From contig BSWB01000004.1 in the NCBI GenBank assembly GCA_033239125.1, positions 30,625,501-30,689,500 of the forward strand: a stretch of 64,000 nt of DNA, read 5' to 3'. The translations under genes and the position numbers were made by a program. The notes beneath the pieces were generated by a model. It saw only the letters and a program-made list of their open reading frames with translations. It did no database searches and was not told the DNA's origin. Positions 33,379 through 47,200 of the stretch are shown piece by piece (position 1 is the first letter of the stretch; each line of letters starts with the position of its first letter). Source of the DNA: Fagopyrum homotropicum. Lineage: Eukaryota; Streptophyta; Magnoliopsida; Caryophyllales; Polygonaceae.

Positions 33379-34279
33379 TGTAATACCCGAAAATTTAATT
33401 TCCGGTAAACCCCGAATCAACAGAAACCTTGTTTTTTTTTATGAAGAGTTAATCACATAAAATATTCTTTACCCACATCTATGATTTTATGTGAAAGTTA
33501 ATCATATAAAATCCCACTTAAAACACTCTTACAACCCATATAGTATTTGATCCATTTGACAAACCCATGACTAAGTCATGACCAGGCCTTCCGGGCCCAT
33601 TTATTGACAAGATCACTTCAACCCCTTGACAAGGCCTTACAAATGTCAGCCCATTCCATTACCTTCCTTGCTGCAACCCATGTCTCTAGCTCAGCAGCCC
33701 ATCAACCCTTCCCTACACGCTGGCCCAATGATGAAGTCCAGTGAAGCCGTCAGGAAGCCAACAAGAGAGCCTATCTTCTTCAACACGTACAGGCCGAATC
33801 ATCCTTCTTTCTACAACTCCGGTTTTACAGCTCCTCCTTCCTCATTTGACGTCCAGATGCACGCTGCAAATCACCCTAGCCTATCCCCTCAATCCCGCAG
33901 ATTCTGGCACTTTCCTTCTACAGATCAACTAACAGATGCTTACGGTAATCGCACTCCACTCCGTCCGGCTTCGAGAACCCTAGCCACTGCATCTCATCCG
34001 TCCTACACACTGCTTCCGTCCATCCCTAGATCTGCACAGTCGGACCATCCTCCAACTCTCGGGACGCACAGTCGGACCTTCAAGCCCTCTACTGCAGCAT
34101 CGTCGACGTCTCCCAGACCGCAGCAGCGCCGAAGGGATTTGTCTCAACTTCTGCAATTGCAGCGCCGACGTCTCCCAAGCTTGCAGAAGCGATAGCAGGG
34201 CCCCTTTCAGCCTTGCTGCAACGCCGACGTCTCCCAAGCCTGCAGAAGCGGTAGCAGGGCCCCTTTCAGCCTTGCTGCA
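33379..34279 (+). mobile_element. LTR B (X family), 5' part
   Basis: Starts TGTAATACCCGAAAATT. Includes a CACATAAAAT/ATTTTATGTG inverted repeat (33454-33493) and a GC-rich stretch with a 189-codon frame (33626-34195) rich in Pro, Ser and Arg and with no recognisable domain. A 59-bp repeat (GCCGACGTCTCCCAAGC at 34164 and 34223) ends exactly where Y is inserted. Continues at 51274. Confidence 0.85.
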
Positions 34280-35670
34280 TGTAACACCCCGAATCCACGG
34301 GATTCGGAGCGCTACGAGTTAAGACCTCACAATGGGTCCCGACCCTTAGCCTGACAACAATTTCACTGGATCTTACAACAAGACACAAATAAAGGCAAAA
34401 CCGAAATTCATTTTAATGCAATGATATGAACCCCAAAAGAAAACAACGAAAGACTTCAGCCGAGATACAACGCTAAAGGCAACCGCCATACACGCGACAT
34501 ACATAATACTCTAAACAATACATAAAAACAACCCCCAAAACCCATCCTAAAATGTACGGACCCCGGCTGCCCACTCTTCCGGATCTCTCGGCCGCGCCCT
34601 TAACCTGCAAGGCAACTACAACAATATCGGTATAAAACCGTTAGCTAGCATTCAAGGCATTAGAATCATGGTATTGGCACACACACACATAAGACATCAT
34701 AAACACACAACATGTTCCAAAACACACAATCCGGTTTATTATCTTTTTATTATTAGGTCATATCCCGTTCTAATTCAACTTCTTTTGTGACACGAGAATC
34801 TTAAAGATCTCGCCCTTGTCCCCTTTCACCATACGGGTTTGTACTTGATGCGGATCAGCATCACCCGATGGACTGGTCGCAAGGCACCTCCCAGTCATCC
34901 CCATTTTGGACTGGACAAGCGGTCACCGCCCGTTATCATACACTTGGGCCAAATATAAACATATAAAGTCGGTGGTCCTATTACCGGTTTAGATGTTATA
35001 ACATAAGCAATAAACACACACATAAACAATAAACACACACCACCAAACACGCATTGAAACTAATACAGAGAATACGAGCTAAGTAAGTCCGAAGACTTAC
35101 CTCGTCTCGAAGCTAACCGAAAACGATATCACTCTCCAAAGGAAAACATAACCAAAGCCTGTTCAAGACAAGGCACAATAATCAACAACCACTCACACCA
35201 GCCAGAAGTCCTTAGACTTCTAGTCCTATAAGATCTTATTAGGTCATAAACTATCATAATCTAGGATACACTCCTAGCCCTCATAAACTCACAAGATCTC
35301 AACTATAACCACGTGCTAGGATACTTCCATCCTAACTCCACAATCTCAAGAAACACATACTCACAACCTTAACAAAGCTCACATGATAACATACACACCT
35401 CAATACTTAGAACGTTCAAACAATCCTCAAATCCTCACCTAAAGTTTAAAGCCACTACTTGGAATTCACTCTAAGTTATGCTAGATCCAACCTATCATGA
35501 TACTAAAACTTAACATAACTAGATCGAGGAAAAAGATAACTCACATGACGTCAAAAGACGGAAGTCGATCAATGGATGTCGATTTTGGACTTGTTAGGCC
35601 TTTATCGGGACGATTCCGAACCTAACACCAAAATTAAGCAAATTTAGCTCATATGCTAAATTTGAACGGA

Positions 35671-35745
<75 letters not shown>

Positions 35746-37139
35746 CTCTAAGGAAAAACTCGTTTTCAAAAGTCAACATTAAAACCCGGGATTACAATCT
35801 TTGAGCCATAACCGAATTAATCCAACAAAGACATAATGTACCGTGTATAAAAACATAAGAATATCCCGTAATTGAAATCCGAGTTTAAAATCGACAAATA
35901 CATTTTTAGGGCAAAAAAAAAAGAGCAATTTCATAAACTTGGGTCATATTCCGTAAATACAACCTTGAGCATTTTCTGTAAATAATTTCAGCAGGGGTCA
36001 AATTGCAATGATCCAAAACTGTGGGTTAAAACCTGTAATTAATCCCAATGGCATACTCAAAAATTCTAGAAAACATGGGCCATATATTGTATATGTAAAT
36101 TGGGCTTATAATATGTAATTATACTAATTAGTAAGGCCCGAAATGAAACAAAGAAGAACCCCTTCTTCAACCTTGCAGCACGCGCAGAGGGAAGGGAGGC
36201 GCAGCTCCGGCAGACGGCGAGGCAAGGCGACCCAGGTGAGGCTCCGGAAGGCGGCGGCCGTGGCAGATCTAGCGCCAGCATTGGCGGACCTGGGTGGTGG
36301 TTTCCGGCTCAGCGGTGGGGCGCTGTAATAGATCTGGCGCCGAGATGCTCGCTACTGGTGGGGGCGTTCCGGTAGCGGCTGCGTTGGAGCTCGACGACGG
36401 CTGCTCCAATCCGGTGGCGTTAGGGCAGGCATCCGGCGAGCCTCAAAGACGGTTTCACAGAAGAGATGAGACAGGGAAGGGATTCGCAGGTTTGGCCGAG
36501 GCTTCCTTGGCGGCGGCAAGGTCTCCGGTCGACTCCAACACGCACTAGGGCAGGCCAAAACAGGGGTTTCCGGCGACGAATCCGGCGGTTCCTGTTGGAT
36601 TGAAGACGGAATAGAGGAAGAGAAATTTAGGAGGCAAGGCAGAGGGTGCGAGTGTGCTTCCTGAGCTGCGAGAGGTGGGAATCAAAGGGATGAGCAGTTG
36701 AGTGTATAGGGGTAGCGTGAGGGGTAGTGCAAAACAGACTATAGAGGAGCTAGAGGGCCGGCTAGGTGTAGAACCAAAGGCTAGGGATGGCTAGCTGGGC
36801 TGCAAGACAAGGCTAAGGAGAAGGACACGTCATCAGCCCGGAAGGATAAACAAATAAATAAAAAGAAGAAAGAAAATACGAGATCGGAATCAAAATAAAC
36901 CCGATCAAAACAACCGGAATGGGATAATCGGATTGAAAACTTTTCCGAACTTTCCACAAAAATAAAATATTGAAAATATAACAAAATATATACTCGTAAA
37001 AATATAGTTGGAAATACAAAACCATCATCGCAAATGATTTTACGACATAATATCATAATTGAAACACGGCTAATATAGTATATTGATAAAATCCGGAAAA
37101 CAAAATATCGTAAACGCGCCTAAAAATTGGGGCGTTACA
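34280..37139 (-). mobile_element. Y LTR 1 (element 3' LTR)
   Basis: 2860 bp, TGTAACACCCCG to GGGGCGTTACA on the plus strand. TA run at about 35675-35744, GC-rich island at about 36170-36560 with overlapping short frames on both strands, intron-like interval at 34616-35100. Confidence 0.93.
34616..35100 (-). other. Putative intron in Y LTR 1 with UUCG hairpin
   Basis: Minus strand: GACGAG/GTAAGT at 35100, CTAAC at 34640-34644, TTGTTGTAG ending at 34616. The first 18 nt are GTAAGTC-TTCG-GACTTAC, a 7-bp stem with the stable C(UUCG)G loop. Other Y copies: 41684-42168, 48758-49242, 60822-61306. Confidence 0.6.
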
Positions 37140-37144
37140 TTAGA

Positions 37145-37176
37145 TCCCCCTAAAAACAAGTTTCATCCCGAAACTT
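37145..37176 (-). promoter_or_regulatory. Y PPT and pre-PPT stem-loop, first copy
   Basis: On the minus strand AAGTTTCGGGATGAAACTT (37158-37176), hairpin with one G-U pair, then AGGGGGA (37145-37151) beside the LTR. Second copy: 44219-44250; third: 63347-63378. Confidence 0.85.
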
Positions 37177-37479
37177 GTGATACACCGACCTTCTCGGTCC
37201 TTAAGGCCGAGGTAAAACTCTAAAACGAAGAAGGTTTAGACCTTCTAGTCTATTCACACAATATACTCAAACTACCACCGCAAGATATATCAGGCCATAT
37301 AACACAAACCCACACACGACATAACTACAAATAACGTCACACATGCACATAACTCAACCAAAGAAAGAACTAGGTCTAACCCGTCAAATCTATCGATGCT
37401 ACTAGCTCAGCGTAAAACTCAATCAAACTACTATTCTACGTCTTCAAGTTACCCTCATCGGTTCCTCGTTTACCACTAG

Positions 37480-37640
37480 ATCCGCATGACTGACCACATG
37501 TCTCGAGTCATGTATGTACTCTCTTGATTGATACGCGTAAAACACCGGGTGGCAACGCCAACTTGTAAGCCACTTCTCCAACGTGCGCTAAGATTTCAAA
37601 AAGGTCCGATATATCGGAAACTCAACTCTCTTCTCGGTTC
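37480..37640 (-). pseudogene. Y integrase C-terminal remnant
   Basis: Minus-strand translation gives a QESTYMTRDMW-like segment aligned with SQLREYIPDPRHV of W and SREYIHDSRHVV of V. Heavily mutated. Repeated in interior 2 about 7074 bp further on. Confidence 0.6.
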
Positions 37641-38481
37641 TTTCTCAATACAGCATTTCCATTAGGTTTCTCTATCAAAGAAGATCGAACTTCCAACTAA
37701 CACCATTAGTTTTGGTTCTTGTCAAACCAAACTTTGATGTTACGTTTCCTCAATTCTTGTGGCACTTCCAAGTAGTGAAGTACTTTACCTCACACTGCTT
37801 CTACTAACGAGACACGTATGCTATTACTTTTACCTCGCTTCTCAATACTTGATCAAGACCTTATCTTGAAGAATCACTTTTCCGCTTCAAACCCATAAAA
37901 CCTCAAGGTAAATCAAGACAGTTGCACCAATGAATTCCCTCTTAACTCTCAGCAACTCCATTGTCAATTCTTCGTCCCATTGAATACTTCATCGTCATCC
38001 GTAGTAGGTTACCATAAAAGGCGTTACACAACTTCTCCCTTCACATATCTGGTAAAGCTCATCACATCTAAGATGACTTGTAACTCTACATATCTCTCGG
38101 AGGTACCATCCCGAGACAACTTGTCATACGACCTCTCTCTCTAGTGACTCTGGTTGGTCCAAATGCCGTATTTTCAATATCTAGGTCTCAAATTCTCAAA
38201 CGGTGACAATCAATTCTTAACTTAATCTTGGAAGAGACTACCGACCCTTGCAGCCGATCGAGTAGATAATCCATCCGTGGGAGGGATATTTGTTCTTCAT
38301 TGTTATCTTGTTCGGCTCACGGTAATCGATGTTCAAACGGAGAGAATTTTCCATCTTTATCACAACCGTTCTCGCGTTCTCTTAATAACTTCAAATCAAG
38401 AGTTGAAGATATAATTAAATATGAAATTTGAATCAAGAAATCAAGATAACCTTTGGAGTTTTCCATAGCATTTCACTAGTT

Positions 38482-38694
38482 CTAGTGAACTCTTATCAAT
38501 GAGTTCTTGCAATTGCTCCTTCGATTGCTTCCACAACTCACGTCTCTTCCCAAGGTCATTGTATAAGGCACCTTGGATGTCAGAGTCGAAACAAACCCGG
38601 CCTTAGTGGCAAAATACTTATTCCGACGTTTTGGACTCTGTGATATATCGGGTTCCGTCTTTCCTTCTTTCGTCCCATAACATAAGGCCGACAC
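38482..38694 (-). pseudogene. Y pre-RT pol remnant
   Basis: Contains NKYFATKAGFVSTLTSKVPY, which aligns with the V segment NVDFATKVDLGATPMSKAPY that precedes RT in pol. Downstream on the minus strand, RT-like DNA is frameshifted and lacks a recognisable DD box. Identical copy at 45556-45768. Confidence 0.7.
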
Positions 38695-39630
38695 AACCTT
38701 ATCTTAAAACTTGACAAGTGTTCATGATACTACTGATCTACCTCGATCTGTTGGAGTGACGTCCTTTAAACACGTGTATTGTTCCATCTGTAGCTACAAG
38801 GTCGACCGTTCTCTTTCATAGATCCATTACCTCCTGAACTCGAGAGACTTGTTCGAGTCTTCTGACTCTTGAAGCCTTGGTTAAGCAATAATTTATCTTA
38901 ATCCCTCTTCTCACTTCAAAGGAAAGGCGATATTACATCTCTTAATCTCGCAAATATGTTCCATCACAAGGGTCCTAACCACAAGATTTACTTATGCCTG
39001 ATAGCAAACCGATATAATCTTCTTCGCTTTCTCCGACATCCCAACATATGGGAGGAGCTCTCTGTATCCTTGATCAGCTTTCACCACAAACATCCTTCCT
39101 TCAAGTAGGCATAGAGTCAAACGACCGCAGAGGCTCTGATCTCAATCTTTCATGTACCTCTTGTACATCTCATATCGACATCAAACTTCCAAAACCTCAG
39201 TCTCCTCTTACTCTTATTGGCCACCTTATGTTTCTCTTGGTATCCCCGAACAACTTCACAACCGTACTAGAATGCCCTTAGGCAAAATTCCTCACCCACG
39301 ATAACTGAAGATCCACTCATAACTCCACCAAGCACTCACATCATTACTCTAAACTTGCAGCGTTACCCTAGTCCAGATTCCTCATTTCACGTAACAGCCA
39401 CTATGGCTTCACCATGCGAGTCCCAAAACTTGACTTAGCTTTTTCTCGCGCAAACATGACATCCATTACCTTAGAACAAACATACCGTACATCCCCTCAT
39501 ATATTCCCCCTTTTATGCACAATAACCATAGAAGATTCACCTTCCTCTTTATCTTTTCAGTCTCCCTTACCCTGATTAGTGTCCTCCTCCCCATGACAAA
39601 CCCATGACCTAAGAAGGTCGCACCAGATCG

Positions 39631-39852
39631 TTACAATCCCTCCCCACACGGTACGTTACTATCATTTGCTGGAATCGATAATTTGTTACCTGATCCTTGA
39701 TACACCTCTTTGTTGCCGACATTCAACCACCACGAATATTCCACGTTCTTGTTACCCCTCTTCATGATCCAATCTCCTGGGTTACTCTCCCACCTACAGT
39801 CACTAGTATCAACCCGCACCTGTGCATTCTCAGTGGTCACCGAATAGCTCAT
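39631..39852 (-). pseudogene. Y interior segment shared with V (WWLNVG frame), copy 1
   Basis: A 73-codon stretch with NVEYSWWLNVGNKEVYQG. Similarity to the V segment at 18120-18310 extends beyond both ends of the frame at DNA level, including GATTGTAACGATCTG just after it. Product unknown. Second copy at 46705-46926. Confidence 0.35.
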
Positions 39853-41331
39853 TAATGACCCTTTCCAAGATCAACGACTTACCCTCCGACCACACTTCCA
39901 TGTTACCATACTCCTGAAGGATACCCTCTTGGGGTATTTCACCTTAAACTTCACTAGCTCAATTACTTTACTTCAAACTCCATTAGCTTTTCTACGCTCC
40001 CTTCATAATGTGTTGTAAGTGTATCTTCCCTATATCTCTATCGTTAATAACCACTCTCTCTTCTCTTGGTTGGTAACTTAAGTCTTTCGATCAGTGCCCC
40101 TTGTTTCATCTTTGATCTTCTGAAGATCATCACCCACACACACGTTCTCCTTCTTAGCATTGCTCAGTCTCATCACCATAATGGAAAACGATTGACTCCA
40201 CAAGGTAATTCTACTATGTGACCTTTTTCCATGTAATCCTCCTCGTAACTCTCATATTTCTAAAGAAGTCTCCCGCTTGAGCTTTCACAAAAACCCTCAC
40301 TTCACGCTATAGTTCTTCTGTAAGCTTAACTTACGCATCTCATGAATCTTCGTATTAGTTCGACCACACTTCACACTCTGACTCCCATGCTTAGGATCAT
40401 CTAGGAAAAACTTCACGTCTCAAGGAAATACCACTTCTACCATTGCTAGTATGCACTCATTTCCTTCCCGCTCCGCGTCTTTAGTTATCCATGCGTCGTC
40501 TTGAAGAATCATAATTTCGTTGTCTCGACTTCACTTCATTGTTACTCGTCATTGCTTTCTCGGAACCACTCCCACAACTTCAGATTGCTTCCCTATTTGT
40601 ATATCTTCCATCTCAGTTTTGCTTATGTTGACTCGAGGTTCTCTTCTCTTTGTTTATCCTTGTGGTTAACATCATCTCTAGTCTTCATATGGCTGCTTAG
40701 ATGCTCTCTAAGGAGTCTGAGGAATCATAGGGGTGCTCACTAAAACGTGATGTTCAACTCGATACTTGAGCATTTTCGTCTTCGTGGTGACACTATCCTA
40801 AGCCAAAAGGCATTGTTCAAGGTGCGATGATAGCTTTCTATCATCCTAACTATAAGGTCCAAAAACCATATGCTACTATATATCCTAGTACATGTATATG
40901 ACTATATAAGTCCTATGTCCACATTGCTATAACCAACATATCACATCTAAGCAAAAACTATTACAACAAAACAAGGTCCTAACACTTATATGATATCATC
41001 ATGCCACATGTACAAATATCAATATAAAAATCATGCCTTCATTTTCACATAACAAGTCCATCATGCATAACTATAATCCACATATAATAATATTCCAACA
41101 ACATCCTAGGCCCACGATAAATATCTACATAACTACACATATCTATATATATATATATACTAAAAATCCAATAAACTATGCTGCCGAGATCCACGGAAGG
41201 AGTGGTGGTCCGTACATTCTACCCCGACTCATGCATGTGATTTTGAAAACGAAAACTCAGAACCCGCGGGGTTCTGTTTATTCATTATTCGGCCTTTAGA
41301 AGATTGTGAGTGCCATTGTTGTCAACCTAGG

Positions 41332-41343
41332 GCTCTGATACCA
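41332..41343 (-). promoter_or_regulatory. Y primer binding site, interior 1
   Basis: GCTCTGATACCA on the plus strand, four bases from the middle LTR. Confidence 0.92.
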
Positions 41344-41347
41344 CTTT

Positions 41348-42738
41348 TGTAACACCCCGAATCCACGGGATTCGGAGCGCTACGGGTTAGGACCTCACAA
41401 TGGGTCCCGACCCTTAGCCTGACAACAATTTCACTGGATCTTACAACAAGACACAAATAAAGGCAAAACCGAAATTCATTTTAATGCAATGATATGAACC
41501 CCAAAAGAAAACAACGAAAGACTTCAACCGAGATACAACGCTAAAGGCAACCGCCATACACGCGACATACATAATACCCTAAACAATACATAAAAACAAC
41601 CCCCAAAACCCATCCTAAAATGTACGGACCCCGGCTGCCCACTCTTCCGGATCTCTCGGCCGCGCCCCTAACCTGCAAGGCAACTACAACAATATCGGTA
41701 TAAAACCGTTAGCTAGCATTCAAGGCATTAGAATCATGGTATTGGCACACACACACATAAGACATCATAAACACACAACATGTTCCAAAACACACAATCC
41801 GGTTTATTATCTTTTTATTATTAGGTCATATCCCGTTCTAATTCAACTTCTTTTGTGACACGAGAATCTTAAAGATCTCGCCCTTGTCCCCTTTCACCAT
41901 ACGGGTTTGTACTTGATGCGGATCAGCATCACCCGATGGACTGGTCGCAAGGCACCTCCCAGTCATCCCCATTTTGGACTGGACAAGCGGTCACCGCCCG
42001 TTATCATACACTTGGGCCAAATATAAACATATAAAGTCGGTGGTCCTATTACCGGTTTAGATGTTATAACATAAGCAATAAACACACACATAAACAATAA
42101 ACACACACCACCAAACACGCATTGAAACTAATACAGAGAATACGAGCTAAGTAAGTCCGAAGACTTACCTCGTCTCGAAGCTAACCGAAAACGATATCAC
42201 TCTCCAAAGGAAAACATAACCAAAGCCTGTTCAAGACAAGGCACAATAATCAACAACCACTCACACCAGCCAGAAGTCCTTAGACTTCTAGTCCTATAAG
42301 ATCTTATTAGGTCATAAACTATCATAATCTAGGATACACTCCTAGCCCTCATAAACTCACAAGATCTCAACTATAACCACGTGCTAGGATACTTCCATCC
42401 TAACTCCACAATCTCAAGAAACACATACTCACAACCTTAACAAAGCTCACATGATAACATACACACCTCAATACTTAGAACGTTCAAACAATCCTCAAAT
42501 CCTCACCTAAAGTTTAAAGCCACTACTTGGAATTCACTCTAAGTTATGCTAGATCCAACCTATCATGATACTAAAACTTAACATAACTAGATCGAGGAAA
42601 AAGATAACTCACATGACGTCAAAAGACGGAAGTCGATCAATGGATGTCGATTTTGGACTTGTTAGGCCTTTATCGGGACGATTCCGAACCTAACACCAAA
42701 ATTAAGCAAATTTAGCTCATATGCTAAATTTGAACGGA

Positions 42739-42819
<81 letters not shown>

Positions 42820-44213
42820 CTCTAAGGAAAAACTCGTTTTCAAAAGTCAACATTAAAACCCGGGATTACAATCTTTGAGCCATAACCGAATTAATCCAAC
42901 AAAGACATAATGTACCGTGTATAAAAACATAAGAATATCCCGTAATTGAAATCCGAGTTTAAAATCGACAAATACATTTTTAGGGCAAAAAAAAAAGAGC
43001 AATTTCATAAACTTGGGTCATATTCCGTAAATACAACCTTGAGCATTTTCTGTAAATAATTTCAGCAGGGGTCAAATTGCAATGATCCAAAACTGTGGGT
43101 TAAAACCTGTAATTAATCCCAATGGCATACTCAAAAATTCTAGAAAACATGGGCCATATATTGTATATGTAAATTGGGCTTATAATATGTAATTATACTA
43201 ATTAGTAAGGCCCGAAATGAAACAAAGAAGAACCCCTTCTTCAACCTTGCAGCACGCGCAGAGGGAAGGGAGGCGCAGCTCCGGCAGACGGCGAGGCAAG
43301 GCGACCCAGGTGAGGCTCCGGAAGGCGGCGGCCGTGGCAGATCTAGCGCCAGCATTGGCGGACCTGGGTGGTGGTTTCCGGCTCAGCGGTGGGGCGCTGT
43401 AATAGATCTGGCGCCGAGATGCTCGCTACTGGTGGGGGCGTTCCGGTAGCGGCTGCGTTGGAGCTCGACGACGGCTGCTCCAATCCGGTGGCGTTAGGGC
43501 AGGCATCCGGCGAGCCTCAAAGACGGTTTCACAGAAGAGATGAGACAGGGAAGGGATTCGCAGGTTTGGCCGAGGCTTCCTTGGCGGCGGCAAGGTCTCC
43601 GGTCGACTCCAACACGCACTAGGGCAGGCCAAAACAGGGGTTTCCGGCGACGAATCCGGCGGTTCCTGTTGGATTGAAGACGGAATAGAGGAAGAGAAAT
43701 TTAGGAGGCAAGGCAGAGGGTGCGAGTGTGCTTCCTGAGCTGCGAGAGGTGGGAATCAAAGGGATGAGCAGTTGAGTGTATAGGGGTAGCGTGAGGGGTA
43801 GTGCAAAACAGACTATAGAGGAGCTAGAGGGCCGGCTAGGTGTAGAACCAAAGGCTAGGGATGGCTAGCTGGGCTGCAAGACAAGGCTAAGGAGAAGGAC
43901 ACGTCATCAGCCCGGAAGGATAAACAAATAAATAAAAAGAAGAAAGAAAATACGAGATCGGAATCAAAATAAACCCGATCAAAACAACCGGAATGGGATA
44001 ATCGGATTGAAAACTTTTCCGAACTTTCCACAAAAATAAAATATTGAAAATATAACAAAATATATACTCGTAAAAATATAGTTGGAAATACAAAACCATC
44101 ATCGCAAATGATTTTACGACATAATATCATAATTGAAACACGGCTAATATAGTATATTGATAAAATCCGGAAAACAAAATATCGTAAACGCGCCTAAAAA
44201 TTGGGGCGTTACA
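41348..44213 (-). mobile_element. Y middle LTR (chimeric)
   Basis: 2866 bp. In its left part it shares variants with LTR 3 (CGGGTTAGGACC, TTCAACCGAG, ATACCCTAAA, GCCCCTAACC). In its right part it shares variants with LTR 1 (ATCGACAAAT, CTCGACGACGG, GATTGAAGACGG, TTCCACAAAA, GCAAATGATT). The switch lies between about 41670 and 42965. Intron-like interval 41684-42168. Confidence 0.92.
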
Positions 44214-47200
44214 TTAGATCCCCCTAAAAACAAGTTTCATCCCGAAACTTGTGATACACCGACCTTCTCGGTCCTTAAGGCCGAGGTAAAACTCTAAAAC
44301 GAAGAAGGTTTAGACCTTCTAGTCTATTCACACAATATACTCAAACTACCACCGCAAGATATATCAGGCCATATAACACAAACCCACACACGACATAACT
44401 ACAAATAACGTCACACATGCACATAACTCAACCAAAGAAAGAACTAGGTCTAACCCGTCAAATCTATCGATGCTACTAGCTCAGCGTAAAACTCAATCAA
44501 ACTACTATTCTACGTCTTCAAGTTACCCTCATCGGTTCCTCGTTTACCACTAGATCCGCATGACTGACCACATGTCTCGAGTCATGTATGTACTCTCTTG
44601 ATTGATACGCGTAAAACACCGGGTGGCAACGCCAACTTGTAAGCCACTTCTCCAACGTGCGCTAAGATTTCAAAAAGGTCCGATATATCGGAAACTCAAC
44701 TCTCTTCTCGGTTCTTTCTCAATACAGCATTTCCATTAGGTTTCTCTATCAAAGAAGATCGAACTTCCAACTAACACCATTAGTTTTGGTTCTTGTCAAA
44801 CCAAACTTTGATGTTACGTTTCCTCAATTCTTGTGGCACTTCCAAGTAGTGAAGTACTTTACCTCACACTGCTTCTACTAACGAGACACGTATGCTATTA
44901 CTTTTACCTCGCTTCTCAATACTTGATCAAGACCTTATCTTGAAGAATCACTTTTCCGCTTCAAACCCATAAAACCTCAAGGTAAATCAAGACAGTTGCA
45001 CCAATGAATTCCCTCTTAACTCTCAGCAACTCCATTGTCAATTCTTCGTCCCATTGAATACTTCATCGTCATCCGTAGTAGGTTACCATAAAAGGCGTTA
45101 CACAACTTCTCCCTTCACATATCTGGTAAAGCTCATCACATCTAAGATGACTTGTAACTCTACATATCTCTCGGAGGTACCATCCCGAGACAACTTGTCA
45201 TACGACCTCTCTCTCTAGTGACTCTGGTTGGTCCAAATGCCGTATTTTCAATATCTAGGTCTCAAATTCTCAAACGGTGACAATCAATTCTTAACTTAAT
45301 CTTGGAAGAGACTACCGACCCTTGCAGCCGATCGAGTAGATAATCCATCCGTGGGAGGGATATTTGTTCTTCATTGTTATCTTGTTCGGCTCACGGTAAT
45401 CGATGTTCAAACGGAGAGAATTTTCCATCTTTATCACAACCGTTCTCGCGTTCTCTTAATAACTTCAAATCAAGAGTTGAAGATATAATTAAATATGAAA
45501 TTTGAATCAAGAAATCAAGATAACCTTTGGAGTTTTCCATAGCATTTCACTAGTTCTAGTGAACTCTTATCAATGAGTTCTTGCAATTGCTCCTTCGATT
45601 GCTTCCACAACTCACGTCTCTTCCCAAGGTCATTGTATAAGGCACCTTGGATGTCAGAGTCGAAACAAACCCGGCCTTAGTGGCAAAATACTTATTCCGA
45701 CGTTTTGGACTCTGTGATATATCGGGTTCCGTCTTTCCTTCTTTCGTCCCATAACATAAGGCCGACACAACCTTATCTTAAAACTTGACAAGTGTTCATG
45801 ATACTACTGATCTACCTCGATCTGTTGGAGTGACGTCCTTTAAACACGTGTATTGTTCCATCTGTAGCTACAAGGTCGACCGTTCTCTTTCATAGATCCA
45901 TTACCTCCTGAACTCGAGAGACTTGTTCGAGTCTTCTGACTCTTGAAGCCTTGGTTAAGCAATAATTTATCTTAATCCCTCTTCTCACTTCAAAGGAAAG
46001 GCGATATTACATCTCTTAATCTCGCAAATATGTTCCATCACAAGGGTCCTAACCACAAGATTTACTTATGCCTGATAGCAAACCGATATAATCTTCTTCG
46101 CTTTCTCCGACATCCCAACATATGGGAGGAGCTCTCTGTATCCTTGATCAGCTTTCACCACAAACATCCTTCCTTCAAGTAGGCATAGAGTCAAACGACC
46201 GCAGAGGCTCTGATCTCAATCTTTCATGTACCTCTTGTACATCTCATATCGACATCAAACTTCCAAAACCTCAGTCTCCTCTTACTCTTATTGGCCACCT
46301 TATGTTTCTCTTGGTATCCCCGAACAACTTCACAACCGTACTAGAATGCCCTTAGGCAAAATTCCTCACCCACGATAACTGAAGATCCACTCATAACTCC
46401 ACCAAGCACTCACATCATTACTCTAAACTTGCAGCGTTACCCTAGTCCAGATTCCTCATTTCACGTAACAGCCACTATGGCTTCACCATGCGAGTCCCAA
46501 AACTTGACTTAGCTTTTTCTCGCGCAAACATGACATCCATTACCTTAGAACAAACATACCGTACATCCCCTCATATATTCCCCCTTTTATGCACAATAAC
46601 CATAGAAGATTCACCTTCCTCTTTATCTTTTCAGTCTCCCTTACCCTGATTAGTGTCCTCCTCCCCATGACAAACCCATGACCTAAGAAGGTCGCACCAG
46701 ATCGTTACAATCCCTCCCCACACGGTACGTTACTATCATTTGCTGGAATCGATAATTTGTTACCTGATCCTTGATACACCTCTTTGTTGCCGACATTCAA
46801 CCACCACGAATATTCCACGTTCTTGTTACCCCTCTTCATGATCCAATCTCCTGGGTTACTCTCCCACCTACAGTCACTAGTATCAACCCGCACCTGTGCA
46901 TTCTCAGTGGTCACCGAATAGCTCATTAATGACCCTTTCCAAGATCAACGACTTACCCTCCGACCACACTTCCATGTTACCATACTCCTGAAGGATACCC
47001 TCTTGGGGTATTTCACCTTAAACTTCACTAGCTCAATTACTTTACTTCAAACTCCATTAGCTTTTCTACGCTCCCTTCATAATGTGTTGTAAGTGTATCT
47101 TCCCTATATCTCTATCGTTAATAACCACTCTCTCTTCTCTTGGTTGGTAACTTAAGTCTTTCGATCAGTGCCCCTTGTTTCATCTTTGATCTTCTGAAGA

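Larger units (their letters stand above)
37140..41347 (-). mobile_element. Y interior 1 (decayed, 4.2 kb)
   Basis: Minus-strand order: primer site (41332-41343), conserved leader, non-coding stretch, WWLNVG segment (39631-39852), pre-RT trace (38482-38694), RT-like block near 38220-38400, integrase C-terminal trace near 37480-37640, stem-loop and PPT. No frame is long enough for a working protein. Confidence 0.85.

Noticed and set aside
33626..34195. 189-codon frame in LTR B (also 59832-60401)
   Set aside because: Lies in the LTR GC-rich zone and runs into the 59-bp repeat. Composition is Pro/Ser/Arg-rich without a domain. The second copy is only the segmental duplicate, so its conservation is no evidence of selection.
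35594..35779. Ile-Tyr repeat frame (also 42662-42853)
   Set aside because: Translation of a TA microsatellite.
36066..36558. Short frames in the Y LTR GC-rich island (and its copies at 43140, 50200 and 62268)
   Set aside because: Overlapping frames on both strands inside an LTR; identical copies reflect recent duplication, not coding constraint.
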